Source: Methylicorpusculum oleiharenae
GTDB taxonomy: Bacteria; Pseudomonadota; Gammaproteobacteria; Methylococcales; Methylomonadaceae
Assembly: GCF_009828925.2 (NCBI RefSeq)
Contig: NZ_WUTY02000001.1
Span: 496,001 to 560,000 of the forward strand
Reading direction: 5' to 3'
DNA length: 64,000 nucleotides
Shown here: piece after piece, positions 17,351 through 26,534 of the stretch
Numbering within the stretch: position 1 is the stretch's first letter
How the letters are laid out: every line of letters begins with the position of its first letter
Translations under genes and position numbers: made by a program
The notes under the pieces: generated by a model
What the model saw: the letters and a program-made list of their open reading frames with translations, nothing else
What the model was told of the DNA's origin: nothing
Databases searched by the model: none

Positions 17351-18580
17351 ATGAAATATTCAGTGTTTTTAGTTATGTTTTTAGGAGCTTGGCTCAACAT
17401 CGGTTATAGCGCTGAAAACACCTCAGAACCGGCTATTGAACTGCATTTTTTCTGGTCCCATCGATGCTCCCACTGCCTGGAGGCGAAACCGTTTATCGAG
17501 GAATTGGATGCGCGATATGACTGGCTAAGCGTTAAAAGCTATGATTTGGTGAATAATCAGGAAAATGTACAGCGTTATATCACGATGGCTAAAGCGCTCA
17601 ATGATCCGGCCAACGCAATACCCGGCTTTATTTTTTGTGACCGTATTCGGGTGGGTTTTGATAGTCCAGCCCGGATGGGCAAAGAACTGGAACGCGAGTT
17701 GATCGAATGCCATGAGGCCAAACAGAGCCCGACAGAAAATAAGCAACTGGACTTGCCCTTGCTGGGCACAGTTGATTATCAGGCTTATTCGCTGCCGTTC
17801 CTCACCGTATTTATTGCGGCACTGGACGCGTTCAACCCTTGCGCTTTTTTTGTCTTATTGTTCCTGCTAAGTCTTATGGCGCATGGCCACAGCAGGCAGC
17901 GAATGGCACTCATAGGCGGAATATTCGTGGTATTTTCCGGCGGCATGTATTTTATATTCATGGCGGCCTGGCTCAACCTTTTTTTGATGACGCAACAACT
18001 GGACCTGATCACAGCGCTGGCCGGTATCATCGCAGTGTTAATCGCCGGTTTTAATATCAAGGATTATTTTTTCTTTAAACGAGGGCTATCCCTGAGTATT
18101 CCCGAATCGGCCAAGCCCCTGCTTTTTCAACGTATGCGCTCAATCCTGCAGGCCGGAAACTGGACAGCCACGGTCGCAGCGACGGTGGTCTTGGCTATAG
18201 CAGCCAACAGCTACGAACTTTTATGCACCGCGGGCCTGCCCATGATTTACACCCGCGTTTTGACCTTACATGCCTTATCGACCCCGTCTTATTATGCTTA
18301 TCTGGCACTTTATAATACGGTCTACGTCATACCGCTACTCGTCATCGTGGTGATCTATACCCTGACCTTGGGCAGTAGAAAATTGACAGAACAACAAGGC
18401 CGCCTGTTGAAGTTATTATCCGGCTTAATGATGTTTAACCTGGGCATAATGTTGTTAGTGGCACCGGAATGGCTGAATAATATGCTGGCGTCATTAACCG
18501 TGCTGGGATCTGCACTATTCATAACCTGTTTGGCTTATCTATGGGAAAGGCTTAAAACAGGAAAATTGGACACGGACTGA
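17351..18580 (+). CDS. Thioredoxin-fold / CcdA-like membrane thiol-disulfide protein
   Basis: Protein of 409 residues in two parts. A signal peptide and a periplasmic thioredoxin-like domain (about 22-130) carry the redox motif CSHC at 39-42. Then come six or more membrane helices with DAFNPCAFFVLLFLLSL and SYELLCTAGLPMIYTR, where paired intramembrane cysteines are placed as in CcdA/DsbD. It probably moves reducing power across the inner membrane to a periplasmic substrate. The exact partner is unknown; the domain order (thioredoxin first) is opposite to DsbD, whose C-terminal domain is the thioredoxin one. A two-component system follows 46 bases downstream and may be co-transcribed. Confidence 0.8.
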   Translation: MKYSVFLVMFLGAWLNIGYSAENTSEPAIELHFFWSHRCSHCLEAKPFIEELDARYDWLSVKSYDLVNNQENVQRYITMAKALNDPANAIPGFIFCDRIRVGFDSPARMGKELERELIECHEAKQSPTENKQLDLPLLGTVDYQAYSLPFLTVFIAALDAFNPCAFFVLLFLLSLMAHGHSRQRMALIGGIFVVFSGGMYFIFMAAWLNLFLMTQQLDLITALAGIIAVLIAGFNIKDYFFFKRGLSLSIPESAKPLLFQRMRSILQAGNWTATVAATVVLAIAANSYELLCTAGLPMIYTRVLTLHALSTPSYYAYLALYNTVYVIPLLVIVVIYTLTLGSRKLTEQQGRLLKLLSGLMMFNLGIMLLVAPEWLNNMLASLTVLGSALFITCLAYLWERLKTGKLDTD

Positions 18581-18626
18581 TTTTGGCTTCGTATTCTGAA
18601 AAAATTTATAAACTCTGAGCGTAACT

Positions 18627-19289
18627 ATGCGACTTTTATTAGTAGAAGATGATGAAATTTTAGGCGATGGCATCAAGGCCGGCCTTACCATGGAAGGCTA
18701 TGCCGTGGATTGGGTCATGGATGGTAATCTTGCCAATGAGGCACTGAAAACAAACTCTTACGAACTGGTGGTATTGGATCTTAACCTGCCTGGAATGGAA
18801 GGAATGGAGGTGTTAAAAGAATTGCGCAAACGCAAGGATGAAACGCCTGTACTGGTATTGACGGCAAAAGACACGGTGGATGACCGCATTCAAGGGCTAG
18901 ACAGCGGTGCTGATGATTTTGTGGCAAAACCCTTTGAGTTATCGGAAGTCTGCGCACGGCTCAGGGCGCTGGCAAGAAGGCAGTCAGGACGTAGCGTCCC
19001 GCAAATCGAACACCAGGGCGTATTGCTGGACCCGGCATCGCATGTCGTTACAGTCAAAAACAAACGTATTGATTTGTCCCAAAAAGAATTTGGCATTTTA
19101 AATTTTCTAATGAGCAATATCGGCCGCGTGATTTCTCGCGCACGAATTGAAGAAGCCCTTTATTCCTGGGGATCTGAAATTGAAAGCAACTCGGTAGAAG
19201 TTCATATCCATCATTTACGAAAGAAACTGGGCGCCAAATTTATCCGGACTGTCCGCGGCGTCGGCTATATCATTGATGAAGCTGAATGA
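18627..19289 (+). CDS. OmpR/QseB-family response regulator
   Basis: Protein of 220 residues with a receiver domain (LLVEDDEIL, phospho-Asp in LVVLDLNLPGM, T in VLTAKD, K in FVAKPF) and a C-terminal winged-helix DNA-binding domain (about 125-220, ending VRGVGYIID). It resembles QseB/PmrA/TctD regulators. Its stop overlaps the start of the sensor kinase by four bases. Confidence 0.92.
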   Translation: MRLLLVEDDEILGDGIKAGLTMEGYAVDWVMDGNLANEALKTNSYELVVLDLNLPGMEGMEVLKELRKRKDETPVLVLTAKDTVDDRIQGLDSGADDFVAKPFELSEVCARLRALARRQSGRSVPQIEHQGVLLDPASHVVTVKNKRIDLSQKEFGILNFLMSNIGRVISRARIEEALYSWGSEIESNSVEVHIHHLRKKLGAKFIRTVRGVGYIIDEAE

Positions 19290-20722
19290 AATATTCGCTA
19301 CGGAATATTTTGCTGTTTACCCTGCTCTCGGCGTCAGCTCTGATCTGGGGCGTCACCGCCTATGTCAGTTACCGGCTTACCCGGGACGAAGTCGTTAAGC
19401 TTTTTGATGCGGAATTAGCCCAATCGGCACATGCTCTTTATTCTTTCGTCGGCCACTTGCTGTATGAGGGCTCGTTGAATGAACTGTGGGATTTGGACAG
19501 CCCTGAGAAAATATTGACGCACAGTACTTTTAATTCCAAATACACGCAAAAGATTGCTTTTCAGCTGATCTCCAAGACGGAAGGATTGATCTTGCGCTCG
19601 CGAACTGCCCCGGTCAAACCCATGTCAGATTCGCTCAACGGCTTTACCAAAATGGAAATTGACGGCTACTTATGGCATGTCTTCAGCATTTCGGATGACA
19701 AGGATGAATATATCATCCATGTCGGCCAGCGGGACGATGTCCGCCGCGAATTAAAAGATGAAATCGTCAGTCATCTGATCAAGCCGTTGTTATTCAGCTT
19801 GCCTTTTCTGGGCGTTGTCATCGGCTTGATCGTCAGGCGCGCCCTAAAACCGGTCAATCGTCTCACCCTGCAACTTGCCCGGCGTGAGGCAAATTATCTG
19901 AAACCTTTGTCAACTCGGCACTTACCGACCGAAATTGTCCCTGTTGTCGAAGAGATCAATACGCTTTTTCTGCAATTGGAAAAAGCCTTCGAAAACGAGC
20001 GGCGCTTTACTGCTGATGCCTCACATGAATTAAAAACACCGTTGGCAGGACTGCTGACCCAAGCGCAGGTAGCCATGAAAACTTCTGATGAAGGCATGCG
20101 GCAGCAAGCATTGGGGCGCATTGAACAAGCGGTCAAAAGAATGACCAACATGGTGCAGCAACTATTGACGTTTTCCCGAATAGAGTCAGACCCGTCTTAC
20201 CTGAACAAACAATATGTCGAATTAAGCCGCGAAGTGATACAAATTATTGCCGAACTGGAACCTGAAGCGCATAAAAAGCAAATCAGTATGAGTTTTGAGC
20301 ATAACAGCGTGGCCTACGTGAAAGTCAATGTTCCACTGATCGGCATTCTGATCCGAAACATCCTGGACAATGCGGTTAAATACACGCCCAGAGGTGGCAA
20401 GGTTGTGATCAGTCTGACGCAAAGAAAGGCACTGGAATTATGTGTTGAAGACTCGGGGCCGGGCATCGCCATAGAGCAATACGACGACGCTTATAAACGG
20501 TTTTACCGGTGCATAGAAACTGCGAACAAAGTACAAGGCACTGGTTTGGGACTATCAATGGTTCAACGGATCTCTTTATTGCACAATGCGGAGTTACACA
20601 TGGATAAATCAAGGTTTGGCGGCTTGAAATTGACCGTGCTGTTTCCTTTACTGCCGGAAGCCAATCCTGTAAAAAACGCCAAGAACGTTAAAAAACCGCT
20701 TTTTGGTAATGTTATAGACTGA
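19286..20722 (+). CDS. QseC-like sensor histidine kinase
   Basis: Inner-membrane kinase of 478 residues: helix 1 at about 8-28, a periplasmic sensor domain of some 130 residues, helix 2 at about 165-185, HAMP-like linker, HisKA with DASHELKTPLAG, and a HATPase domain with IRNILDNAVKYTPRGG, DSGPGI and GTGLGLSMV. The periplasmic domain resembles the 2CSK-N type. It is co-translated with the upstream response regulator. The signal is unknown; the adjacent thiol-redox protein suggests envelope redox stress, but this is inference. Confidence 0.9.
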   Translation: MKYSLRNILLFTLLSASALIWGVTAYVSYRLTRDEVVKLFDAELAQSAHALYSFVGHLLYEGSLNELWDLDSPEKILTHSTFNSKYTQKIAFQLISKTEGLILRSRTAPVKPMSDSLNGFTKMEIDGYLWHVFSISDDKDEYIIHVGQRDDVRRELKDEIVSHLIKPLLFSLPFLGVVIGLIVRRALKPVNRLTLQLARREANYLKPLSTRHLPTEIVPVVEEINTLFLQLEKAFENERRFTADASHELKTPLAGLLTQAQVAMKTSDEGMRQQALGRIEQAVKRMTNMVQQLLTFSRIESDPSYLNKQYVELSREVIQIIAELEPEAHKKQISMSFEHNSVAYVKVNVPLIGILIRNILDNAVKYTPRGGKVVISLTQRKALELCVEDSGPGIAIEQYDDAYKRFYRCIETANKVQGTGLGLSMVQRISLLHNAELHMDKSRFGGLKLTVLFPLLPEANPVKNAKNVKKPLFGNVID

Positions 20723-20812
20723 TTAAAGTTTCAAGTATACTCATCGTAGATCGAAATTTGGCACCGGGGTGCCCGTCAAAGGACGCCGTAAATACATCCA
20801 TATAGGCTCTAT

Positions 20813-20838
20813 GCCAGCATCCATGCTGGCAAAGCTTT
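20813..20838. repeat. Hairpin with CAAAGCTT tail
   Basis: Perfect 8-base arms (GCCAGCAT / ATGCTGGC) around two bases, followed by AAAGCTTTTG. Same build as the elements at 11796 and 17211. It lies between the convergent kinase and FAH-family genes. Confidence 0.65.
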
Positions 20839-20912
20839 TGCCGAACAACCCGCTGCCTCCTTAGGCACTGCCGAAATTTGAAGTGCGAAAGGTATAAAGT
20901 GGGCCTGGCTTG

Positions 20913-21788
20913 TTACTTCACAGGAAAAATGCTGTTCGGCTCAGCGATAACCGGATTTATCAGCGTACCTATTTTCTCAATGGTGATACGCACCGTTTGC
21001 CCGGGCTTCATATAACCTCGCGGTTTCATTTTTACACCCACTCCGGCGGGCGTGCCTGTTGTGATGACATCGCCGGGCTCCAGGGTCATGGCCTGGGTTA
21101 AGTAGGCAATGATCTCAAAACAGTTGAATATCATATGCCGCGTATTGGATGACTGACGCTTTTCATCGTCCAGCCAAGTTTCCAGGGATAATTGATGCGG
21201 ATCGCCTATTTCATCGGGCGTGACCAGCCAGGGACCCAATGGTCCATGGGTATCAAACGATTTTCCTAACGTCCAGGTAGCGGAACGAAATTGCCAGTCG
21301 CGCACCGACACATCATTTGCAATCGTATATCCTGCAATCACTTCATGAGCTTTATCAATGGCCACATGACGGCAGCGTTTGCCGATGATAAAAGCCAGCT
21401 CCCCTTCATAATCGAGTTTTTCGGACACTTTGGGTCTGTGAATCGCAGCGCCCGGCCCTATTACACAGGAACTTTGCTTGGTAAAAAAGGTGGGATATTC
21501 GGGTTTTTCCAGTTCCGTTTCGTCAACATGATCTGCGTAATTAAGACCAACACCCAGGAACTTGCCGGGCCTTGGCACCGGCGCTTGCAAAATCACGTCC
21601 GCTAAAGCGATACGCTGCACGTTTTTCACTATCAATTTCTGCATGGCATCGATAGAGGAAGCCCCTCCCTCAAGAAATCCAATCATATCTTCTGGTATGG
21701 CCTGTACCCCTAAACTATCCACAATCCAATCGCCCACAACCGCCCCGATACGTGTCTTGCCCTCAAAATTAAAAGTTGCCAGTTTCAT
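20913..21788 (-). CDS. Fumarylacetoacetate hydrolase (FAH) family protein
   Basis: Protein of 291 residues: a short N-terminal domain and a C-terminal FAH fold beginning at FLGVGLNYADH. Metal ligands lie in LDYEGELAFIIG and NDVSVRDWQ, with GKSFDTHGPLGPW and VITTGTPAGVG also present. The family contains hydratases, decarboxylases and C-C hydrolases (2-keto-4-pentenoate hydratase, ureidoglycolate lyase-like, oxaloacetate decarboxylase); the substrate cannot be assigned. It stands alone between the sensor kinase and trpE. Confidence 0.87.
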   Translation of the reverse strand: MKLATFNFEGKTRIGAVVGDWIVDSLGVQAIPEDMIGFLEGGASSIDAMQKLIVKNVQRIALADVILQAPVPRPGKFLGVGLNYADHVDETELEKPEYPTFFTKQSSCVIGPGAAIHRPKVSEKLDYEGELAFIIGKRCRHVAIDKAHEVIAGYTIANDVSVRDWQFRSATWTLGKSFDTHGPLGPWLVTPDEIGDPHQLSLETWLDDEKRQSSNTRHMIFNCFEIIAYLTQAMTLEPGDVITTGTPAGVGVKMKPRGYMKPGQTVRITIEKIGTLINPVIAEPNSIFPVK

Positions 21789-22011
21789 CGCTTTTAAATA
21801 CCCGGATGTTTTTGTTGATTGGCATTGTATAACGAAGAGCGAAAGACCAAAAAAAAGTTATAATGCTGAAACTAAAAGCATGTGACCAGTAAGCACAAGG
21901 AAAATTGGCCTAGCGTTATGCGCAAAGCCCCGGACCTTTTAAATTTTATTCGTGCGGACAATAAACGTCACGGTTACAAACAAGACCGAACATAAACCAT
22001 CGATATCTGCA

Positions 22012-23499
22012 ATGACACGCGAAGAGTTCAATCAATACGCCCGGCAGGGCTTCAACCGTATCCCTGTCAGTCGGGAAATTCTCGCTGATTTGGACACGCC
22101 GCTCAGCGCTTATCTTAAATTGGCTGACGGACCTTATTCCTATCTGTTCGAATCCGTTCATGGCGGAGAACAATGGGGCCGCTATTCCATTATCGGATTG
22201 CCTTGCCGCACCCTTGTTAAAATCAACGGTCATACGATCGAAGTTGAGCATAACGGTCAAATTGAGGAATTGGCTACGCACAGCAATCCTCTGGAATGGA
22301 TTGAATCCTTCAAAGAACGTTACAGAGTCCCGGACATCAAATCACTGCCTCGGTTCAATGGCGGGCTGGTAGGTTATTTCGGCTACGAAACTATTGGTTA
22401 TATCGAGCCGCGACTGGAATCATCGAATAAGCCGGACCCTTTGGGCACGCCCGATATCCTGTTAATGGTTTCGGAAGAAATACTGGTATTCGATAATTTG
22501 TCCGGAAAAATGCTGCTGCTGACTCACGCCAACCCGGAAGAGGACAACGCCTATGACAACGCATTGACCCGACTTCGTGAATTAGCCGCCAAGTTGCGGG
22601 AATTAAAAGCCAGGCCTCAATCTAACACCCCTCCCAAACATGTTGAAGAATCGCATTTTGTTTCCGGGTTCACGCAACAGGGTTTTGAAGATGCCGTACT
22701 CAAAGCCAAGGACTATATTTTTGATGGCGACATTATGCAGGTTGTCTTGTCGCAGCGTTTATCCATTCCCTATACTGCCTCACCGCTGGATCTATACCGT
22801 GCGTTGCGCTGCCTTAATCCTTCCCCCTACATGTACTTTTTAAATCTGGAGGATTTTCATATCGTCGGATCGTCTCCGGAGATTCTGGTTAGACTGGAAG
22901 AAGGAACCGTTACGGTAAGGCCGATAGCAGGTACTCGCCCACGCGGTTCGACGCATGAGCTGGATCTGGCTTTGGAACAGGAACTGCTGGCTGATCCAAA
23001 AGAATTGGCTGAACATTTAATGCTGATCGATTTGGGCCGCAATGATACAGGACGCGTAGCGGAAATAGGTTCAGTGCAACTCACTGACAAAATGATCGTG
23101 GAACGTTATTCGCATGTCATGCACATCGTCTCCAATGTCACAGGACAACTGAAGCAAGGGAAAAATGCCTTTGATGTATTGGCGGCTACATTTCCGGCAG
23201 GCACAGTCAGCGGCGCGCCAAAAATTCGGGCGATGGAAATTATTGATGAACTGGAACCCGTCAAACGAGGCGTTTATTCAGGTGCCGTGGGTTATATCGC
23301 CTGGTCCGGCAATCTGGATACCGCCATTGCAATCCGAACAGCAGTGATCAAGGATCAAACTTTACATATACAAGCCGGTGCAGGAATTGTTTACGATTCG
23401 GTGCCAAGAAACGAATGGGATGAAACGATGAATAAAGGCCGGGCTATTTTTCGAGCGGTCAGTATGGCTGAGGCGGGGCTGGAAGGAGATCCGACATGA
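22012..23499 (+). CDS. trpE: Anthranilate synthase component I
   Basis: Makes anthranilate from chorismate with ammonia from TrpG. The ATG at 22012 gives 495 residues beginning [10 protein letters not shown]; the GTG at 21952 would add 20 atypical residues. The N-terminal domain has the Leu-Leu-Glu-Ser-like feedback motif as '[10 protein letters not shown]', and the chorismate-binding domain has [47 protein letters not shown] and GAGIVYDS. The stop overlaps trpG by four bases. I looked for a leader peptide with tandem Trp codons upstream and saw none. Confidence 0.95.
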   Translation: MTREEFNQYARQGFNRIPVSREILADLDTPLSAYLKLADGPYSYLFESVHGGEQWGRYSIIGLPCRTLVKINGHTIEVEHNGQIEELATHSNPLEWIESFKERYRVPDIKSLPRFNGGLVGYFGYETIGYIEPRLESSNKPDPLGTPDILLMVSEEILVFDNLSGKMLLLTHANPEEDNAYDNALTRLRELAAKLRELKARPQSNTPPKHVEESHFVSGFTQQGFEDAVLKAKDYIFDGDIMQVVLSQRLSIPYTASPLDLYRALRCLNPSPYMYFLNLEDFHIVGSSPEILVRLEEGTVTVRPIAGTRPRGSTHELDLALEQELLADPKELAEHLMLIDLGRNDTGRVAEIGSVQLTDKMIVERYSHVMHIVSNVTGQLKQGKNAFDVLAATFPAGTVSGAPKIRAMEIIDELEPVKRGVYSGAVGYIAWSGNLDTAIAIRTAVIKDQTLHIQAGAGIVYDSVPRNEWDETMNKGRAIFRAVSMAEAGLEGDPT

Positions 23500-24083
23500 G
23501 CGTAAAAGTAGTGATGATCGACAATTACGACTCCTTCACTTACAACCTGGTTCAGTATTTGGGTGAACTGGATGCCGAGGTGGTCGTTGTCCGCAATGAC
23601 GAAGCGAGTGTCACCGATATCGAACGCATTGCTCCCGATAAAATCGTCATTTCTCCGGGGCCTTGCACTCCCAAGGAAGCCGGCATTTCGGTGGAAGCCA
23701 TCCTTAAATTTGCTGGACGATTGCCGATTCTAGGCGTCTGCCTGGGTCATCAAAGTATCGGCTATGCTTTCGGCGGCCATATTATCCATGCCAAAAGTAT
23801 TATGCATGGCAAAACGTCTTTGGTTTATCACAAAAATCAGGGCGTATTCAAAGATCTGAATAACCCGTTTACAGCAACGCGTTACCATTCTTTAGTGATT
23901 GAACAGTCGAGTTTACCCGAATGTCTTGAAGTCACGGCCTGGACAGAGGACGGACAGGGCAATATAGATGAAATAATGGGCGTCAGGCATAAAACAATGC
24001 CGATTGAGGGCGTTCAATTTCACCCGGAATCGATCTTGACCGAACAGGGTCATGACATGCTCAGAAATTTTTTGCAGGGATGA
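23496..24083 (+). CDS. trpG: Anthranilate synthase component II (glutamine amidotransferase)
   Basis: Class I amidotransferase of 195 residues. N-terminus [19 protein letters not shown], oxyanion motif [11 protein letters not shown], nucleophile Cys in [10 protein letters not shown], and His/Glu of the triad in VQFHPESI. It supplies ammonia to TrpE, and similar proteins also serve as PabA. Overlaps trpE by four bases. Confidence 0.95.
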   Translation: MSVKVVMIDNYDSFTYNLVQYLGELDAEVVVVRNDEASVTDIERIAPDKIVISPGPCTPKEAGISVEAILKFAGRLPILGVCLGHQSIGYAFGGHIIHAKSIMHGKTSLVYHKNQGVFKDLNNPFTATRYHSLVIEQSSLPECLEVTAWTEDGQGNIDEIMGVRHKTMPIEGVQFHPESILTEQGHDMLRNFLQG

Positions 24084-24192
24084 TGACAGCACTTTTTTGC
24101 AAGATTTTAACGTCAAGCTAACCATCAAGCTATGCTTGCCAGTTTTTTTAAGGCGCGCAATTTACACTGAAATTATTGGGTATCAACAAGCC

Positions 24193-24897
24193 TTATGGTA
24201 TTTGACGAAAATACAAAGTCTGAATCTTAATCATTGCTTCATCTAAAACATCGATTGCATCTTCACAGCTTATCAATGACTTATCATTTTCCAAAATGTG
24301 ATCGGCCAACTGACTGATTGCATACCAATGATAAGGGTGATCAACAAACTTAAATGCTTCTAAAAACAGACTATTGAGCTTTTCTTGGCGTTTATCCTTG
24401 TCACCGATAAAACCCTCCAAATATTCCGTCACACGCTCAAGATCCGATGAACCACCGTAATACTTAAGGGCTTCCACATTGATCAATCTTGCATTAAAGC
24501 ATTCATCATCCAATTGAGCGACATGCTTGGCTTCAGCCAAAGGCCCCGCCAATATGTTGATAATGTCCGCCTCATAAGCGACTTGATAAGCGTGAAGCTG
24601 ATGATCGGAAAAATAACGACTGCTTTCTAAAACCGATACCGGCAAACTGCCTATTAAATGCCCGCCTTCAACCGTTGCCAGCCAGTTCGATTTTGACCGT
24701 TCCATTACGTGATGGCTTGCCCCTTCCGCTGAGCATAAATTACCCATAGTGATTTGAAAAAATACCGGTGGTAGATTTTTTAGACGATTGCTCAAATGAA
24801 TGGCAGCTGCGTGGCCTGCCTCATGATAAGCAGTGCGCGCGATCAATTCTTCCTGGACTAGAGGTATAGAATCTTCAATTTGGTAATTTCTTTTCAT
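24193..24897 (-). CDS. M41-like zinc peptidase domain protein (no AAA domain)
   Basis: Protein of 234 residues with a zinc motif YHEAGHA at about 24-30. It is followed by a segment resembling the FtsH peptidase core: LAGPLAEAKH (compare LAGRAAEE in FtsH) and GGSSDLERVTEYLEG (compare GASNDIERAT). The AAA ATPase and the membrane helices of FtsH are absent. It may be an ATP-independent protease, an anti-toxin-like regulator, or an M41 domain used for something else. It is alone, convergent with trpG, and its function is unknown. Confidence 0.7.
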   Translation of the reverse strand: MKRNYQIEDSIPLVQEELIARTAYHEAGHAAAIHLSNRLKNLPPVFFQITMGNLCSAEGASHHVMERSKSNWLATVEGGHLIGSLPVSVLESSRYFSDHQLHAYQVAYEADIINILAGPLAEAKHVAQLDDECFNARLINVEALKYYGGSSDLERVTEYLEGFIGDKDKRQEKLNSLFLEAFKFVDHPYHWYAISQLADHILENDKSLISCEDAIDVLDEAMIKIQTLYFRQIP

Positions 24898-25494
24898 GGG
24901 TACCCTCTGTCTTAAAAAAAGAATGCAGCTAAATTAATCAACCGCATGTAATGAGGAAGGCTATCAACTCTCGGATGTCTGACAAAGCGGCGTCAATCAA
25001 GAGTTTCAAATAGTGTAGTATCCGCGGCTGGTTATGCAAATGTGGCATATTGACGCGTGACGATATGCCACAGCCATTGGCACGATTATTGATGCGTTAT
25101 TATCATTTTGCCTTGATCGTTATCGGCTAAAGTCAGATAAACCAAGGGATCAGCAACATAAACCAACGATTTTCACCTCTGTTTTAGATTAAGAATGAGG
25201 CAAATCGCGCAATAAAATGAGTCACTTCACGATCATTCCTACTGACTTACGTCTTCTCCCAGCTGACTGCAGCATTGACTTTTTATAAAAAAATGATATG
25301 GATTCAAAAATTTGAATCAAAATACCCACCGCTGCATAAAAAAAGAATTATAAAAAGCCTACCGTATTCATAACTTAAGCATTCGCTCCCTCAGGACATG
25401 CATGAACGATAGAAAAGAACAGGTGTCACAAAGTGACTGATAACCCCACCCTAAATCGAAACCTTTGCCCCCCCTATTCAGCGAGGAATTACCC
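24898..25494. other. Long intergenic region with an inverted repeat
   Basis: About 600 bases between the M41-like gene and msrA without a recognised gene. It holds a perfect 10-base inverted repeat (25041-25050 and 25063-25072) and a poor sigma-54-like TGGCAC-N5-TTGAT at 25079-25094, which I do not trust. The last 150 bases are AT-rich and probably contain the msrA promoter. Confidence 0.4.
25041..25072. repeat. Perfect inverted repeat, possible operator or hairpin
   Basis: Arms TGTGGCATAT and ATATGCCACA, 10 bases each with a 12-base spacer. No T run follows. It could bind a dimeric regulator or form an RNA hairpin. Confidence 0.5.
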
Positions 25495-26127
25495 ATGTTT
25501 TCATTTTTAAACCAAAAGCTTTCAAAACCATCACCTTCTGACTCATTGCCGGGACGCGACCAAGCGCTGACCATCATCAATAAGCACTGCGTTAATGGAA
25601 ATCCGATTGCGCCGCCTTTTCCACAAAACATGCAAACCGTACTATTTGGCATGGGCTGTTTCTGGGGAGCAGAGAGAAAATTCTGGCAAACCCCTGGCGT
25701 ATTCAGCACTGCAGTGGGCTATTCCGGTGGCAATACCAAAAACCCTACTTACGAAGAAGTGTGCAGCGGTCTAACAGGGCATAGCGAGGTAGTTCTTGTG
25801 GTCTATTCTTCTGACGACATCAGCTTTGAAAGCTTGCTTAAAATCTTCTGGGAATCTCATAATCCTACTCAGGGAATGCGGCAGGGAAATGACACAGGCA
25901 CTCAGTATAGATCCTGTATTTATACTTATGCAGATACTCAGTTCAATATTGCACTAGCGTCAAAAGAACATTATCAAACCCGATTAACTCAAAGCGGATT
26001 ACCCCTTATTACCACTGAAATAGAACCTGTTGATATATTTTATTATGCTGAAACATATCACCAGCAATACCTTCATAAAAACCCGGATGGATATTGTGGT
26101 TTAAGAGGCGCAGGCGTTTGTTTTTAA
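25495..26127 (+). CDS. msrA: Peptide methionine-S-sulfoxide reductase MsrA
   Basis: Reduces methionine S-sulfoxide in proteins. The 210-residue product contains MGCFWGAER (catalytic Cys55), [37 protein letters not shown] and the C-terminal resolving cysteines in [12 protein letters not shown]. The N-terminal 45 residues precede the core, as in the longer MsrA type, and there is no signal peptide. The ATG at 25495 follows GCGAGGA; upstream in-frame codons are rejected. Confidence 0.93.
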   Translation: MFSFLNQKLSKPSPSDSLPGRDQALTIINKHCVNGNPIAPPFPQNMQTVLFGMGCFWGAERKFWQTPGVFSTAVGYSGGNTKNPTYEEVCSGLTGHSEVVLVVYSSDDISFESLLKIFWESHNPTQGMRQGNDTGTQYRSCIYTYADTQFNIALASKEHYQTRLTQSGLPLITTEIEPVDIFYYAETYHQQYLHKNPDGYCGLRGAGVCF

Positions 26128-26534
26128 TGATAAAAAGATAATCAATTGGTAAATTTCAGACAAAAAAAAGCGGTTTAAAAAAAACCGCTTATAAGGATAT
26201 TAGGAAGGATATAACGCAACTTTTAGCTGAGGGGTCAAATTGGTTCCCTTAAAAGTTAGATTAATAATAGCAACACTATTTGCAATAAAAAATGTGACAT
26301 ATTGTCGCAGTCTCAATATCAACGGATTATCCTGGCTGTTTAAACAGGCAAACTGCACCGATGTTACTTGGCATAAGAGGTTTTACAATGCTCAATTCCT
26401 CAACGCCAAAATATCCAGAGCCAGTATATAGGCCGAGAAAATATTCAAACACCATAAAATTCATTACTGATTTACCGAGTTGAAGTACGATACCTCTAAA
26501 ATATTTAACCCGTTTAAGCGTCAGGCCAAAAAAC
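26128..26534. other. Intergenic region between msrA and the RegB-like kinase
   Basis: About 400 bases. It has a strong hairpin just after msrA (26168-26190) and otherwise no supported gene; a 63-codon open frame at 26240 lacks any recognisable feature. Confidence 0.4.
26161..26192 (-). terminator. Hairpin with terminator form on the minus strand
   Basis: Nine-base arms (AAGCGGTTT / AAACCGCTT) with a 5-base A loop. On the minus strand it is followed by eight T; on the plus strand it follows msrA by 40 bases but lacks a T run. It may still end or protect msrA transcripts. Confidence 0.5.

Noticed and set aside
21952-22011. Trp leader peptide or longer TrpE start
   Set aside because: No tandem Trp codons, no attenuator hairpin; TrpE family starts fit the ATG at 22012.
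25079-25096. Sigma-54-like promoter (TGGCAC-N5-TTGAT)
   Set aside because: The -12 GC is missing, and no gene starts within 390 bases downstream on that strand.
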